The position numbers were made by a program, and so were the translations under genes. Shown here piece by piece: positions 23,467-32,181 of a DNA stretch of 48,794 nt. The number at the start of each line of letters is the position of its first letter. Position 1 is the first letter of the stretch. Origin of the DNA: Clostridia bacterium (GTDB taxonomy: Bacteria > Bacillota > Clostridia > Oscillospirales > CAG-272); the NCBI GenBank assembly GCA_017461765.1, contig JAFTXO010000021.1:1-48794 (forward strand), read 5' to 3'. The notes under the pieces are model-generated. The model worked only from the letters and a program-made list of their open reading frames with translations. It was not told the DNA's origin and ran no database searches.

Positions 23467-24273
23467 ATGGCGGATTTTTATTTATTGGGCAATTCTACTT
23501 ATTCTCAAATGTTCGGTTGCGTTATACAAACCGAAACAAAAACGGTAGTTATCGACGGCGGCTCGTTCGGAGATACAAATCAGCTTGCGGATTTTTTGCG
23601 TGAAAAGGCTAATTCGCACGTGGATGCTTGGTTTTTCACGCATCCGCATCACGATCACATAGGAAGCTTTTACGGTATACGCAGAAGCTCGCCCGATATT
23701 ACTGTCGATAATATCTATCACTGCTTTCCATCCACAGAAAGCTTAAAGCAATACGGAGCGCGAAACGACGATGAAAAGCGAATGTGGGAGGATATTGATG
23801 AGTGGAGCTTATCCTATAATGTTCACAAGCTCTCTCCCAAAGAGCGCTTCTCCTTCGATGATGTCAGCATTCAGGTATTGCGCGTGTTTAATCCGAATAT
23901 GTTAAACAATTTTGTAAATAACAGCTCCGCCGTTTACAGAATCGAAAATGCAAATAAAAGCTTTTTAATTCTCGGTGATCTTGGCGTTGAGGGCGGATAC
24001 GAGGTTATGGAAAGCTGCCCCTTGGAGCTTCTTATTGCCGATTACACTCAAATGGCGCATCACGGTCAAGGCGGTGTTGACAGGAAGTTTTACGAATATA
24101 TAAAGCTAAAAAGATGTATCTGGGCTTCTCCGGACTGGCTATGGAATAACGATACGGGAAACGGCTTCGACACAGCGCGCTTTCAAACCGTTAAAACGCG
24201 AAAATGGGCTGAGGAATTGGGTGTTACGGAGCACTTTATAGAAAAAGACGGCACACAGAAGATCGAATTTTAA
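23467..24273 (+). CDS. MBL-fold (metallo-beta-lactamase superfamily) hydrolase
   Basis: A 268-residue soluble MBL-fold protein. The metal-binding HxHxDH motif is intact (H59, H61, D63, H64 in THPHHDHIG), the second-site Asp is in FLILGDLG, and a further His pair lies in QMAHHGQGG, as in ComEC/Rec2-like hydrolases. It has no signal peptide. The ribosome site is a run of G (GGGGGG) 6 bases before the ATG. Its stop lies 53 bases before the SGNH esterase gene, which has its own extended -10, so the two may be partly co-transcribed. Substrate unknown. Confidence 0.83.
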   Translation: MADFYLLGNSTYSQMFGCVIQTETKTVVIDGGSFGDTNQLADFLREKANSHVDAWFFTHPHHDHIGSFYGIRRSSPDITVDNIYHCFPSTESLKQYGARNDDEKRMWEDIDEWSLSYNVHKLSPKERFSFDDVSIQVLRVFNPNMLNNFVNNSSAVYRIENANKSFLILGDLGVEGGYEVMESCPLELLIADYTQMAHHGQGGVDRKFYEYIKLKRCIWASPDWLWNNDTGNGFDTARFQTVKTRKWAEELGVTEHFIEKDGTQKIEF

Positions 24274-24296
24274 AGATCTTTAAAGCTTGACCGCCT

Positions 24297-24305
24297 TGCT
24301 ATAAT
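24297..24305 (+). promoter_or_regulatory. Extended -10 promoter before the SGNH gene
   Basis: TGCTATAAT, 21 bases before the ATG at 24327, with no good -35 at 17 bases. Confidence 0.45.
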
Positions 24306-24326
24306 TAAATTTGAGAGGTATTATAT

Positions 24327-25340
24327 ATGAAATCTTATTCTATTAAAAATCCACCTATCAAGGTATTAGGCGTTCCGTTTTTTGATGAAACGAAAAAGCT
24401 TACCCGCTTACCCGACGAGGTTATAAAAAAAGTGCCTAGCCTTAGCTTTTTGGGCAGACGCTGCCCCGGCGGCAGAGTTTGCTTCAGAACGAACTCGAAG
24501 CGCTTCACGGTTAAGATAAGGCTTGAAACGCTTTCAGTTGACGTTGGAATGTCTATTTACTCCTGTCAGTCTGCTTTTGTTTTTGCAGGCGAAAAGACTG
24601 CTTCAAGATATCTCGGTCTTGTTAATCCCGGTAATTACTTTGCGAAGGAATTTGAGCATACATTTGAAAAAAGCGGTGAAATGGAGGATATAACTATTCT
24701 CTTGCCGAGAAACGAGATAATCGACACTATCGATATTTTGATTGAGGATGATGCCGATATTGCCGAGCCTACGCCGTACAAGTATTCAAAGCCTATCTTA
24801 TATTACGGCTCATCGATAACCGAGGGCGGTATTTCCTGCAATCCGTCAAGTGCATACAATGCCATAATTTCAAGGCATCTTGATGTTGATTATTATAATT
24901 TCGGCTTTTCGGGCAATGCCAAGGGTGAGCTTGATATGGCTGATTATATAAACACTATTGATTTTTCCGTATTTGTTTACGATTACGATCACAACGCACC
25001 GACCGTTGAGCATCTAAAGGCTACTCACGAACCATTTTTCAAAAGGATAAGAGAGAAAAATCCGAGCGTTCCCGTTGTTATGATGACACGTCCATTTGCT
25101 GTATACGGAGATGACGAAAAGGCACGTCGTGACGTTGTCAAGGCGACATACGACAATGCTGTTTCAGCAGGAGATAAGAATGTATATTTTATTGACGGCG
25201 AGAGCTTCTTTAAGGATTTTGCCGACAGGGAGCTTTGCTTTATCGACACTATTCATCCGAATGATCTCGGATTTTACAAGATGGCAGAGATCGTTGAGCC
25301 CGTTATAAAAGCTATTCTTGAAAAAACACAAGCGCAATAG
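24327..25340 (+). CDS. SGNH/GDSL-type esterase
   Basis: A 337-residue cytoplasmic hydrolase. The N-terminal 150 residues form a beta-rich accessory domain, as in two-domain carbohydrate esterases. The SGNH hydrolase follows: block I YGSSITEGG with nucleophile S163, a central FGFSGNAKGE (Gly and Asn oxyanion blocks), and the C-terminal catalytic pair in DTIHPNDLGF. Together with the downstream GH35 enzyme it probably removes acyl groups from plant or host glycans, which is inference from the neighbour. Ribosome site GAGAGG lies 9 bases upstream. Confidence 0.87.
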   Translation: MKSYSIKNPPIKVLGVPFFDETKKLTRLPDEVIKKVPSLSFLGRRCPGGRVCFRTNSKRFTVKIRLETLSVDVGMSIYSCQSAFVFAGEKTASRYLGLVNPGNYFAKEFEHTFEKSGEMEDITILLPRNEIIDTIDILIEDDADIAEPTPYKYSKPILYYGSSITEGGISCNPSSAYNAIISRHLDVDYYNFGFSGNAKGELDMADYINTIDFSVFVYDYDHNAPTVEHLKATHEPFFKRIREKNPSVPVVMMTRPFAVYGDDEKARRDVVKATYDNAVSAGDKNVYFIDGESFFKDFADRELCFIDTIHPNDLGFYKMAEIVEPVIKAILEKTQAQ

Positions 25341-25405
25341 GGGTTTATTAAAAGCAAGTTCATTATATAAGAAAATCAAGCTTATTCAGGAGAGGAATTT
25401 TAAAA

Positions 25406-27490
25406 ATGAAAAAGGGGAAAATCAAAAATGCGCTTATAACGGTAGCCAAATGTATTTTTAATCCGCATTTTTTGATATGCTTCGGACTGGCTTGGCTGAT
25501 TACTAACGGTTGGGCGTATATTTTACTTGGGATCGGTACGCTTTTAAAGATCGGCTGGATGATCGGAGTTTCCTCTGCGTATATTGCTCTGCTTTGGCTG
25601 CCAATATCACCGGAAAAGATCGTTACATTGGCAATTTCCATGGCTCTTTTGCGATTTTTCTTTCCGAACGATAAAAAGACTCTTGGTCTTATAAGACAGC
25701 TTCTTGCAAAGATAAAGAAAAAATCAAAAAAAGAAAAGGATACCAATATGAATTTCGAGGTTTCAGGAAAAAATTTTTTACTTAACGGAAAAGAAATAAA
25801 GATAATTTCGGGTGCGGTTCATTATTTCCGTAATATGCCGGAAACATGGTCTGATATTTTCAAAAAAATGAAGGCTATGGGTTGCAACTGTGTCGAGACC
25901 TACTGTGCTTGGAATATGCACGAAAAGAAGCCCGGTGAATTTTGCTTCAAGGACGGTCTTGATATTGCGAAATTCATAAGAGACGCACAGGATGAGGGAC
26001 TTATGGTAATTGTAAGACCCGGACCGTATATTTGTGCGGAGTGGGAATTCGGCGGCTTACCCTGGTGGATACAGACCGAGGAGGATATGGAGATACGCTG
26101 TTCAAATTCGACTTATATAAAGCATTTTGAAAATTATCTTGTACATTTATTTGACGAGATTCGTCCTCTGCTCTGCACCAACGGCGGACCTATTATTATG
26201 CTTCAGTGTGAAAACGAATACGGCTACTACGGAGATGACAAAAAATATTTATCTTATTTATACGATTGCTACCGACGTTTGGAAATTGACGTTCCGCTGT
26301 TTACATCTGACGGAACCTCGAAGGAAAATCTGCTCGACGGTTGTATCGAGGGTTGCTTTACGACTCTTAATTTCGGCAGCAGGGTCGAGGAAAATTTCAA
26401 GGCTCACGACGAGCTGTTTCCCGATAGCCCCAAGATGTGTATGGAAATGTGGGACGGCTGGTTCGATGCCTGGGGCGATACGGTACATCACACAACTTCA
26501 GCTGAAAATTACGCTAAGGTCGTTGATGATATGCTTAAGCGCGGAAGCCTTAATATGTATATGTTTATAGGCGGAACTAATTTTGGATTCACAAGCGGTG
26601 CTAATCATTATGAAAAATTCGCGCCTGATGTAACGAGCTACGACTACGATGCCATCTTATCGGAATGCGGAGATATAACTCCTAAATATCTTGCGCTTCG
26701 TGAGGTGATAAAGAAATACACAGATAAAGAATTACCGCCTATCCCCGAAAACCGTAAAAAGAAGGCTTACGGAAGGGTTATGCTTACGGAAAGCTCGGGC
26801 ATATTTGAAAATCTCGAGGTGCTCTCCTCTCCTATTTTCTCAAACGTTCCTAAATGTATGGAAGCTTACGGTCAAGGATACGGATATATTGCTTACAGAA
26901 CTCGCTTTAACCGCGATTACAACAACGCTTCTCTTTTCTTTGAAAGCATTGGTGACAGAGCGCAAATATATATAAATCAAACGCTTGTCGGAATTATTTA
27001 TATAAATGACAGTGAGCTTAAAATCTCATTTTCTGCAAAGGAAGGCGATATCCTTACCGTTTTATGCGAAAATATGGGCAGAGCGAATTTCGGTCCTAAA
27101 ATGATGCGTAAAAAGGGTATTGCGGGAAGATGTCTTATAGATGGCAAGATCCATTTTAACTGGGAGGTATATCCGTTACCTATGGACGCTTCCTTTGACA
27201 AGATAAAATATTCGGAGATTTCCGAAAAAGAGATGTCTTGCTTTTACAGAGGATATTTCAATGTTGACGAGCTTGCGGACACGTTTTTACGTCTTGATAA
27301 TTTTAAAAAGGGCTTTGTTATGATAAACGGCTTCAATATAGGCAGGTACTGGGAGATCGGTCCTCAAAGAAGCTTGTATGTTCCGTCATCTCTTTTGAAG
27401 CAGGGCAAAAACGAGATCGTTGTTTTTGAGTCTGACGGCATAAAAGGCGATGCATCCTTGGAATTTTTCGATTATCCGACATTGCAGTAA
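25406..27490 (+). CDS. GH35 beta-galactosidase with an N-terminal membrane domain
   Basis: A single 694-residue frame. Residues 1-114 hold two or three hydrophobic segments (FLICFGLAWLITNGWAYILLG, MIGVSSAYIALLWLP, IVTLAISMALLRFFFP) and a basic linker (IKKKSKKEK). This part resembles a small stand-alone Clostridia membrane protein (recollection). From M115 the protein is a glycoside hydrolase family 35 enzyme: SGAVHYFRNMPETW, RPGPYICAEWEFGGLPWW, the acid/base Glu in LQCENEYGYYG, the nucleophile Glu in CMEMWDGWFDAWG, and C-terminal beta domains ending GRYWEIGPQRSLYVP. It cleaves terminal beta-galactose. AAAAGGA lies 7 bases before the internal ATG at 25748, so a soluble GH35 form could also be made. 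Confidence 0.88.
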   Translation: MKKGKIKNALITVAKCIFNPHFLICFGLAWLITNGWAYILLGIGTLLKIGWMIGVSSAYIALLWLPISPEKIVTLAISMALLRFFFPNDKKTLGLIRQLLAKIKKKSKKEKDTNMNFEVSGKNFLLNGKEIKIISGAVHYFRNMPETWSDIFKKMKAMGCNCVETYCAWNMHEKKPGEFCFKDGLDIAKFIRDAQDEGLMVIVRPGPYICAEWEFGGLPWWIQTEEDMEIRCSNSTYIKHFENYLVHLFDEIRPLLCTNGGPIIMLQCENEYGYYGDDKKYLSYLYDCYRRLEIDVPLFTSDGTSKENLLDGCIEGCFTTLNFGSRVEENFKAHDELFPDSPKMCMEMWDGWFDAWGDTVHHTTSAENYAKVVDDMLKRGSLNMYMFIGGTNFGFTSGANHYEKFAPDVTSYDYDAILSECGDITPKYLALREVIKKYTDKELPPIPENRKKKAYGRVMLTESSGIFENLEVLSSPIFSNVPKCMEAYGQGYGYIAYRTRFNRDYNNASLFFESIGDRAQIYINQTLVGIIYINDSELKISFSAKEGDILTVLCENMGRANFGPKMMRKKGIAGRCLIDGKIHFNWEVYPLPMDASFDKIKYSEISEKEMSCFYRGYFNVDELADTFLRLDNFKKGFVMINGFNIGRYWEIGPQRSLYVPSSLLKQGKNEIVVFESDGIKGDASLEFFDYPTLQ

Positions 27491-27499
27491 GGAGATACT

Positions 27500-28015
27500 A
27501 TGAGCTACAATAGCGGTAAATTCATATCAACTGCATTGGATGTTTCCGTGGAGCTTGAGGATGTTGAACATTCTTCCGACGGTTTTATCTGCCGAATGGG
27601 CAAGGGATACAAGATCGGTTTATCGATTGCTTCCGTTTTAGGAATATCGCTTGGAATATTTATAATAAAAATTTTGAATTCAACAGGTGTTGGTGTTCTT
27701 TTCTTTGCTTTTGGGATAATTGCTCTTCTCTTTTTACCTACGGTTTTTTCATACCGTTGCTTTGTAAATAAAAGCTCTTTAAAGGAAGTATATCTTATCT
27801 TATTTTTCAAGAAAGTGATCGAGGTAAAATGGTGCGATATAAAATACAGAGAGGTAAAAAAGGACGAACGCGGTAACACGGTTCTTATAAAACTCCTGAA
27901 CGAAAAAAAGGAAAAGATGATTGCATTTGACAACGCCATTGTGGGCTTTAAAGAAATAGTAAAAATGTCACGGCAAAAATCTATCCTCACACTTAAAAAC
28001 AACAAATCTAAATAG
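27500..28015 (+). CDS. Hypothetical membrane protein with a PH-like C-terminal domain
   Basis: Not recognised by name. A 171-residue protein with two adjacent transmembrane helices (about 48-60 and 65-85, IGLSIASVLGISLGIFI and VLFFAFGIIALLFLP), followed by a soluble beta-rich domain (CFVNKSSLKEVYLILFFKKVIEVKWCDIKY) of the kind seen in small bacterial PH-like membrane proteins. It starts 10 bases after the GH35 stop, with an AAGGAG site overlapping that stop, so it is the last gene of the SGNH-GH35 operon. Confidence 0.7.
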   Translation: MSYNSGKFISTALDVSVELEDVEHSSDGFICRMGKGYKIGLSIASVLGISLGIFIIKILNSTGVGVLFFAFGIIALLFLPTVFSYRCFVNKSSLKEVYLILFFKKVIEVKWCDIKYREVKKDERGNTVLIKLLNEKKEKMIAFDNAIVGFKEIVKMSRQKSILTLKNNKSK

Positions 28016-28019
28016 AATG

Positions 28020-28055
28020 AACCGGGCTGTTGCATACGCAACAGCCCGGTTTATT
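28020..28055. terminator. Bidirectional terminator between convergent genes
   Basis: A 13-base perfect GC-rich stem (ACCGGGCTGTTGC with its complement) and an ATAC loop, between the stop of the 27500 gene and that of the thioredoxin gene. Confidence 0.9.
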
Positions 28056-28364
28056 TTATTCAAGCATTTGAAGTATCTGTGCCTTAGGCTTTACGCCGAC
28101 TGCGCTATTTGTTATCTTGCCATCCTTGATAACAAAGAGCGACGGTATGCTGACTACTCCGAATTTTTCGGCAAGCTCGGGCGCTTTATCAACATCTATT
28201 TTTACTACATTGTATTCCGAATGCTCGATTGCTATCTCCTCTATTACCGGGGATATCATATGACAAGGACCGCACCATGTCGCAAAAAAGTCGATCAAAA
28301 CAGGCTTTTTGCTTGATAATACTTCACTTTCAAAATTTTCGTTAGTTACATAAACAACCGACAT
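28056..28364 (-). CDS. trxA: Thioredoxin
   Basis: A 102-residue thioredoxin with the redox-active WCGPC (C31, C34), the FFATW approach, the cis-proline segment GVVSIPSLFV and a KIDVDKAPELAEKF helix. It reduces cytoplasmic protein disulfides. It follows the FTR-like gene by 51 bases on the same strand, and there is no thioredoxin reductase gene in the window. That pairing suggests the FTR-like protein may be its electron donor or partner. Confidence 0.95.
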   Translation of the reverse strand: MSVVYVTNENFESEVLSSKKPVLIDFFATWCGPCHMISPVIEEIAIEHSEYNVVKIDVDKAPELAEKFGVVSIPSLFVIKDGKITNSAVGVKPKAQILQMLE

Positions 28365-28415
28365 TATATCTCCTCCTTATAAGTATTTTTATCGTTGGAT
28401 ATTCAAAATATTCAT

Positions 28416-28616
28416 TCAGTCCTTGGACTTATAATAAAGCATACAGTGGCAATAGCCCTCAAAGTCAGGATCGTTTATCTGCTCTCTGAACTCTTTACAT
28501 ATACATTTATATTCCTCAGCCCTTGAAAGTCTGCACGGGCAATATCCGCCTTTTTCCTTAAGACCCTTCTTTATCGTTTCAACTATGTCTTTATCTTCAT
28601 TAAGTCTTACTGCCAT
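28416..28616 (-). CDS. Ferredoxin-thioredoxin reductase catalytic-domain-like protein
   Basis: A 66-residue protein with three Cys-x-Cys pairs: CPC (26, 28), CIC (38, 40) and CHC (56, 58). The FTR catalytic subunit has CPC, CPC and CHC pairs that hold a 4Fe-4S cluster and an active disulfide, and the surrounding GYCPCRL and GYCHCMLYY match that family. The spacing is shorter than in the plant enzyme and no variable subunit gene is seen. Directly upstream of trxA, it probably passes electrons from ferredoxin to thioredoxin. Ribosome site GAGGAG; strong promoter at 28648-28676. Confidence 0.82.
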   Translation of the reverse strand: MAVRLNEDKDIVETIKKGLKEKGGYCPCRLSRAEEYKCICKEFREQINDPDFEGYCHCMLYYKSKD

Positions 28617-28647
28617 AAAACGCTCCTCGATGCTTTAATATATAATT

Positions 28648-28676
28648 ATTTTAGCACCTATTTTTATATCTGTCAA
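28648..28676 (-). promoter_or_regulatory. Promoter of the FTR-trxA operon
   Basis: TTGACA (28676-28671), 17 bases, TAAAAT (28653-28648) on the minus strand, back to back with the nucleoside hydrolase promoter 14 bases away. Confidence 0.8.
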
Positions 28677-28689
28677 GACGCCTTTATTA

Positions 28690-28718
28690 TTGACAACTGT
28701 TAAATTTTATAGTATACT
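28690..28718 (+). promoter_or_regulatory. Promoter of the nucleoside hydrolase gene
   Basis: TTGACA (28690-28695), 17 bases, TATACT (28713-28718), 32 bases before the ATG. Confidence 0.8.
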
Positions 28719-28750
28719 TAAATAAATATATATTGGATTGAGAGGATGCC

Positions 28751-29686
28751 ATGGAAAAGCTTGATTTTATTCTTGATACCGACGCGGGTGCTGATTGCGA
28801 TGATATGCTCGCTATGTCGTATCTTATCTACGCAAAAAGATTTTTGAAAGTAAATATAAAGGCTGTAACTCATGCCTTGAGCACAGGAGACGGAGTCGTA
28901 GCCATAAGAAGCTTCTTCAGATGCTTTGGTGAAAAAGCACCCGAAACGGGACACATGATCAAGGGTGCAAATCTTAATGACAACTACTGCAAGTATATCG
29001 TAAAGGAATTTGCTACAAAAAAGGATCACAAGGGCACGGAGTGTGCCGCGAGAGTTCTAAGAAAGGCTCTTGCTTCATCAAAAAACAAGTGCGTAATTTG
29101 TGCAATAGGTCAGTTAACGAATATTTCAGCATTGATAAGATCAGAGCCCGATGATATAAGCCCACTTGACGGAGTGTCGCTTATTAAGGAAAAATGCGCA
29201 AAGATCGTTTTAATGGCAGGGCTTTTCTTAGATAATGAAAACGGAGAGCGCGAGCCCGAATGGAATGTCCGCTGGGATGTTGCGGCGGCGAGGGACGTGT
29301 TTGATTTTAAAGGTGTTCCTATTGCGACTATACCTTGGGAAACGGGCGTAAAAATCTACACAGGTAAGGATCTTGAAAGCCGTGTCAAGGAACGAAATCC
29401 GCTTCTTGTAGCGTTCGAGAGATTTTTGAATGAAAGCATTAAGGGCGGACGTGATTCGTGGGACCCTGTGACTGCGCTTTATGCAGTTGAGGGTACAAAG
29501 GACTTTTTAAAGGAAAGTGCCAAAGGTCATGTTTGCGTAAAGGATAACGGCGCTACATACTTCGAGGAAGCAGCGGACGGAAATACCGTTATAGTAACCG
29601 TAAATTCCACCTCCGAAAACGATCAGGCAGTAAGAGACACTATCGCTAAATACATCGAGGACTGTGTCGATAAAATACTTAAATAA
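28751..29686 (+). CDS. Inosine-uridine nucleoside hydrolase family protein
   Basis: A 311-residue nucleoside N-ribohydrolase fold. The calcium-binding Asp cluster is near the N-terminus (DTDAGADCDD, residues 9-18), and later motifs include CAIGQLTNIS, IVLMAG and EWNVRWDVAAARDVF (Asn and Asp of the active site). It would split nucleosides into base and ribose. Family motifs are somewhat divergent (DTDAG rather than DTDPG), so the exact substrate is open. Ribosome site GAGAGGA; single-gene unit with its own promoter and terminator. Confidence 0.85.
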   Translation: MEKLDFILDTDAGADCDDMLAMSYLIYAKRFLKVNIKAVTHALSTGDGVVAIRSFFRCFGEKAPETGHMIKGANLNDNYCKYIVKEFATKKDHKGTECAARVLRKALASSKNKCVICAIGQLTNISALIRSEPDDISPLDGVSLIKEKCAKIVLMAGLFLDNENGEREPEWNVRWDVAAARDVFDFKGVPIATIPWETGVKIYTGKDLESRVKERNPLLVAFERFLNESIKGGRDSWDPVTALYAVEGTKDFLKESAKGHVCVKDNGATYFEEAADGNTVIVTVNSTSENDQAVRDTIAKYIEDCVDKILK

Positions 29687-29701
29687 AACAAATATTATAA
29701 A

Positions 29702-29749
29702 AACAAGCATATAAGAAATTTTAAAATTCTCGTATGCTTGTTCTTTTTT
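29702..29749. terminator. Bidirectional terminator between convergent genes
   Basis: AACAAGCATA and TATGCTTGTT (29702-29711, 29733-29742) enclose a further AGAA/TTCT stem, followed by TCTTTTTTA. It lies between the nucleoside hydrolase and lipoprotein stops. Confidence 0.8.
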
Positions 29750-29765
29750 ATATCACAGTTTATTT

Positions 29766-31367
29766 TTAATTAACCGTTTCGTCTTGAGGCAATATTATTT
29801 CTGTTTTTTCATAGTCTGTATAAGCAACAGTGTGAAATTCCTTAGTATAACCGTTTTCGTTATCTATATAATATTGCAAATACACGACCTTGCCGTTGGC
29901 TATTCTTATAACGATATCATAATAGTCATTAAATCGTTCTATTCTGTATGTGTCATCATATGCGTGTACCGCTTCTGAAAAGGCATCCTTGAATTGTGCA
30001 AGATCTTCATGAGCAATAACGCACTTATGAGTGAAAATCCCGTCTTTTTTCAACCATTCTTCATTCTCTTTTTCATAAGTAATATTATTTGAGTAATCCA
30101 TTAAAATACTGTGCGAAATGGGATTTGCGCCGTAATCTCCATCTATAAAAAATCTTACTGTTGCGCTCTCGCCGTACAAGCTTTCAGAAAATTTAAAAAC
30201 TCCGCTTGCATAGCTTTTTTCACCATCTTTCTCACCAATATAATTTATATGATGATATACAGTATAATTTTCGGCGGCTACTGTTGAATAAATTGCCCCC
30301 TTCCACTCTTCCTCTGTTAAATTATTTGAATATGACGGTGTTTTATCAGTATAGACCAACAGCTCAATTTCAACATTTTCAGGTAACACTTTCTCTGTTT
30401 GTAAATAGTTCTCAAAAATTTCTTCTTTTGGAATTCTGATTATATTGAATTTTTTATTTTCTGATGTCTTTTCATTCTCAACAAGATGCAGTGTAAGCTT
30501 ACCCCCGTCAAGTATTGCGTCGGAGATGCTCAAATAATTTTCGTTCAAGCCATAAAAAACAATATAAACCGAAGCTTCGTTTCTCCAATATAAATAAGGA
30601 ATACCGTATTCCTGTTTGAATTTTTCATATTCTTCAGCAGAATTTAATATTAAAGCTCGATTTTCTTCAAGTGCCAATCCTTCTATATCTGTTTCAGCAT
30701 CTTCATAAGAAAAAAACTCTTTTGTGTTGACCTCTATAGGCTTGAGCTCTCCCTCTTCGCACTCGATCGTTTTGGGTATTAAATAACATTCATAACTGTG
30801 AAACCCACAATCATGATAGGCATAATTAGGTCCTGAGTATGAGAAAAAGTCTATTTTTGCTACACCGTCTTCAATTCTGAAATTTTGAAAGCCGAGATCG
30901 TGATAATATTTGCCTCCGTATATTCTGCATAGAATCAATACATAATGATCTTCAAAAATATCCTCTTCTAAATATCGTCCGTTTGTAAACAAAGATTCAA
31001 ATTCTTCAAAGCTTTTAACGACCCTATAAAAATCACCGTATTCAGCTTCGGGGTCTTTTCCGATATAATTACCGAAATCATAATTGACTTTTGTATAATA
31101 CTCGTTTTTTACCGCTGTTGTTGAAAAATTTGTCTCAATATATCCGTCACCATTCAAATCAGGAGGAAGTTCAGAAGCATCCTCGGAAGAACTCTCGGCT
31201 GTGTCTGTCGATACATCCGTTGTTTCCGATGAATAATCGGGTTGTATACTCGTTGCGGTGTCTTCCGCACTGCTTTCGGAGCGTACATCAGTATCGAGCA
31301 AATCATTTGAACAAGAAACTAACCACATCATAATAAGACAAATAAACAATGCTAATATTCTTTTCAT
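29766..31367 (-). CDS. Large lipoprotein of unknown function
   Basis: Not recognised. A 533-residue protein with a lipoprotein signal peptide (MKRILALFICLIMMW, lipobox LVSC with Cys19), then a Ser/Thr/Glu-rich, low-complexity linker of about 50 residues (SSAEDTATS, SSETTDVSTD) that would extend it away from the membrane. The rest is acidic and rich in Tyr, Asp and Glu, with several beta-rich segments that look like loosely related repeats (ILNSAEEYEKF and VVKSFEEFESLF). No catalytic motif is seen. It has a consensus promoter (31410-31438) and a leader hairpin GAGGAA/TTCCTC (31385-31402). Confidence 0.8.
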   Translation of the reverse strand: MKRILALFICLIMMWLVSCSNDLLDTDVRSESSAEDTATSIQPDYSSETTDVSTDTAESSSEDASELPPDLNGDGYIETNFSTTAVKNEYYTKVNYDFGNYIGKDPEAEYGDFYRVVKSFEEFESLFTNGRYLEEDIFEDHYVLILCRIYGGKYYHDLGFQNFRIEDGVAKIDFFSYSGPNYAYHDCGFHSYECYLIPKTIECEEGELKPIEVNTKEFFSYEDAETDIEGLALEENRALILNSAEEYEKFKQEYGIPYLYWRNEASVYIVFYGLNENYLSISDAILDGGKLTLHLVENEKTSENKKFNIIRIPKEEIFENYLQTEKVLPENVEIELLVYTDKTPSYSNNLTEEEWKGAIYSTVAAENYTVYHHINYIGEKDGEKSYASGVFKFSESLYGESATVRFFIDGDYGANPISHSILMDYSNNITYEKENEEWLKKDGIFTHKCVIAHEDLAQFKDAFSEAVHAYDDTYRIERFNDYYDIVIRIANGKVVYLQYYIDNENGYTKEFHTVAYTDYEKTEIILPQDETVN

Positions 31368-31409
31368 TTTCTTTTCTCCCTTCTTGAGGAAATATATTCC
31401 TCTGATTTT

Positions 31410-31438
31410 ATTATAGCATTATTGGTTTTATATGTCAA
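31410..31438 (-). promoter_or_regulatory. Perfect consensus promoter of the large lipoprotein gene
   Basis: TTGACA (31438-31433), 17 bases, TATAAT (31415-31410) on the minus strand. Confidence 0.88.
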
Positions 31439-31507
31439 TGACGGAATGGAAATTTTTTCGTGTTTGTCTTGTGAACGATTTGTTAATAAAAGCTATTTCA
31501 GAAATAA

Positions 31508-31545
31508 CAAAAAGCTTCCTCTGCGTGAAGGAAGCTTTTTGATTT
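31508..31545 (-). terminator. Terminator of the epimerase-membrane protein operon
   Basis: AAAAAGCTTCCT pairs with AGGAAGCTTTTT around an 8-base loop, 34 bases after the stop at 31579. Confidence 0.85.
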
Positions 31546-31578
31546 TATATCACAGATAAAAAGCGATCATAATTTTAA

Positions 31579-32181
31579 TCACAAACGCTCAAGGTTATAA
31601 AGAATTATTTTACCGCAGATCTTATCGCCGTGACAGAGCGCTTGTGAGGAGATTGAATGAGTGATTGCACTCGGAAGCTTATTAAACATTACGACACGTG
31701 TCGATAAAGTATCGTTATCATCCCAATAAAGCTTTTTTGTGCCAACCTTTTTCGTTTCAACGTGTTCTGATACAATGTTTGCCTGTCGAAATCTCGGCTT
31801 TATCGCCATTCTTGTAGACTTATAAAGCTCCAAGGTGTTTATATCTTCAAAATGATATCTAAGATATGCTCTTTTTACTATCATAACAAAAATATTAACA
31901 GTACAACCGTCCTTGCTCGCTACTATATGACTGCCTTTGTTTTTTCTGAATACAGGAGGAAGAATATTGCATTTTACGACACTGTATCCGCTTTTTTTCA
32001 ATTTACTCTTTGCTTTGGCGAATACACATACATATTTTATAAACCTGATGATCAGCAGCAATAAAATTACAGATATTATAGAAACAAGCAAAGGAATATT
32101 ACGAAAGCTAATGCCGTCTGTATTAAATCCAAAAAGAGCTACCGCGGCAATTACGATAATACAATAAACGATGTATATCAT
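31579..32181 (-). CDS. Hypothetical membrane protein
   Basis: Not recognised. A 200-residue protein with two N-terminal transmembrane helices (MIYIVYCIIVIAAVALFGF and IPLLVSIISVILLLLIIRF), a basic stretch, and a soluble beta-rich C-terminal domain of about 130 residues. This topology is similar to the 27500-28015 protein, though the sequences differ. Its ATG overlaps the stop of the epimerase-like gene as ATGA, so it is translationally coupled to it. Confidence 0.72.
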   Translation of the reverse strand: MIYIVYCIIVIAAVALFGFNTDGISFRNIPLLVSIISVILLLLIIRFIKYVCVFAKAKSKLKKSGYSVVKCNILPPVFRKNKGSHIVASKDGCTVNIFVMIVKRAYLRYHFEDINTLELYKSTRMAIKPRFRQANIVSEHVETKKVGTKKLYWDDNDTLSTRVVMFNKLPSAITHSISSQALCHGDKICGKIILYNLERL

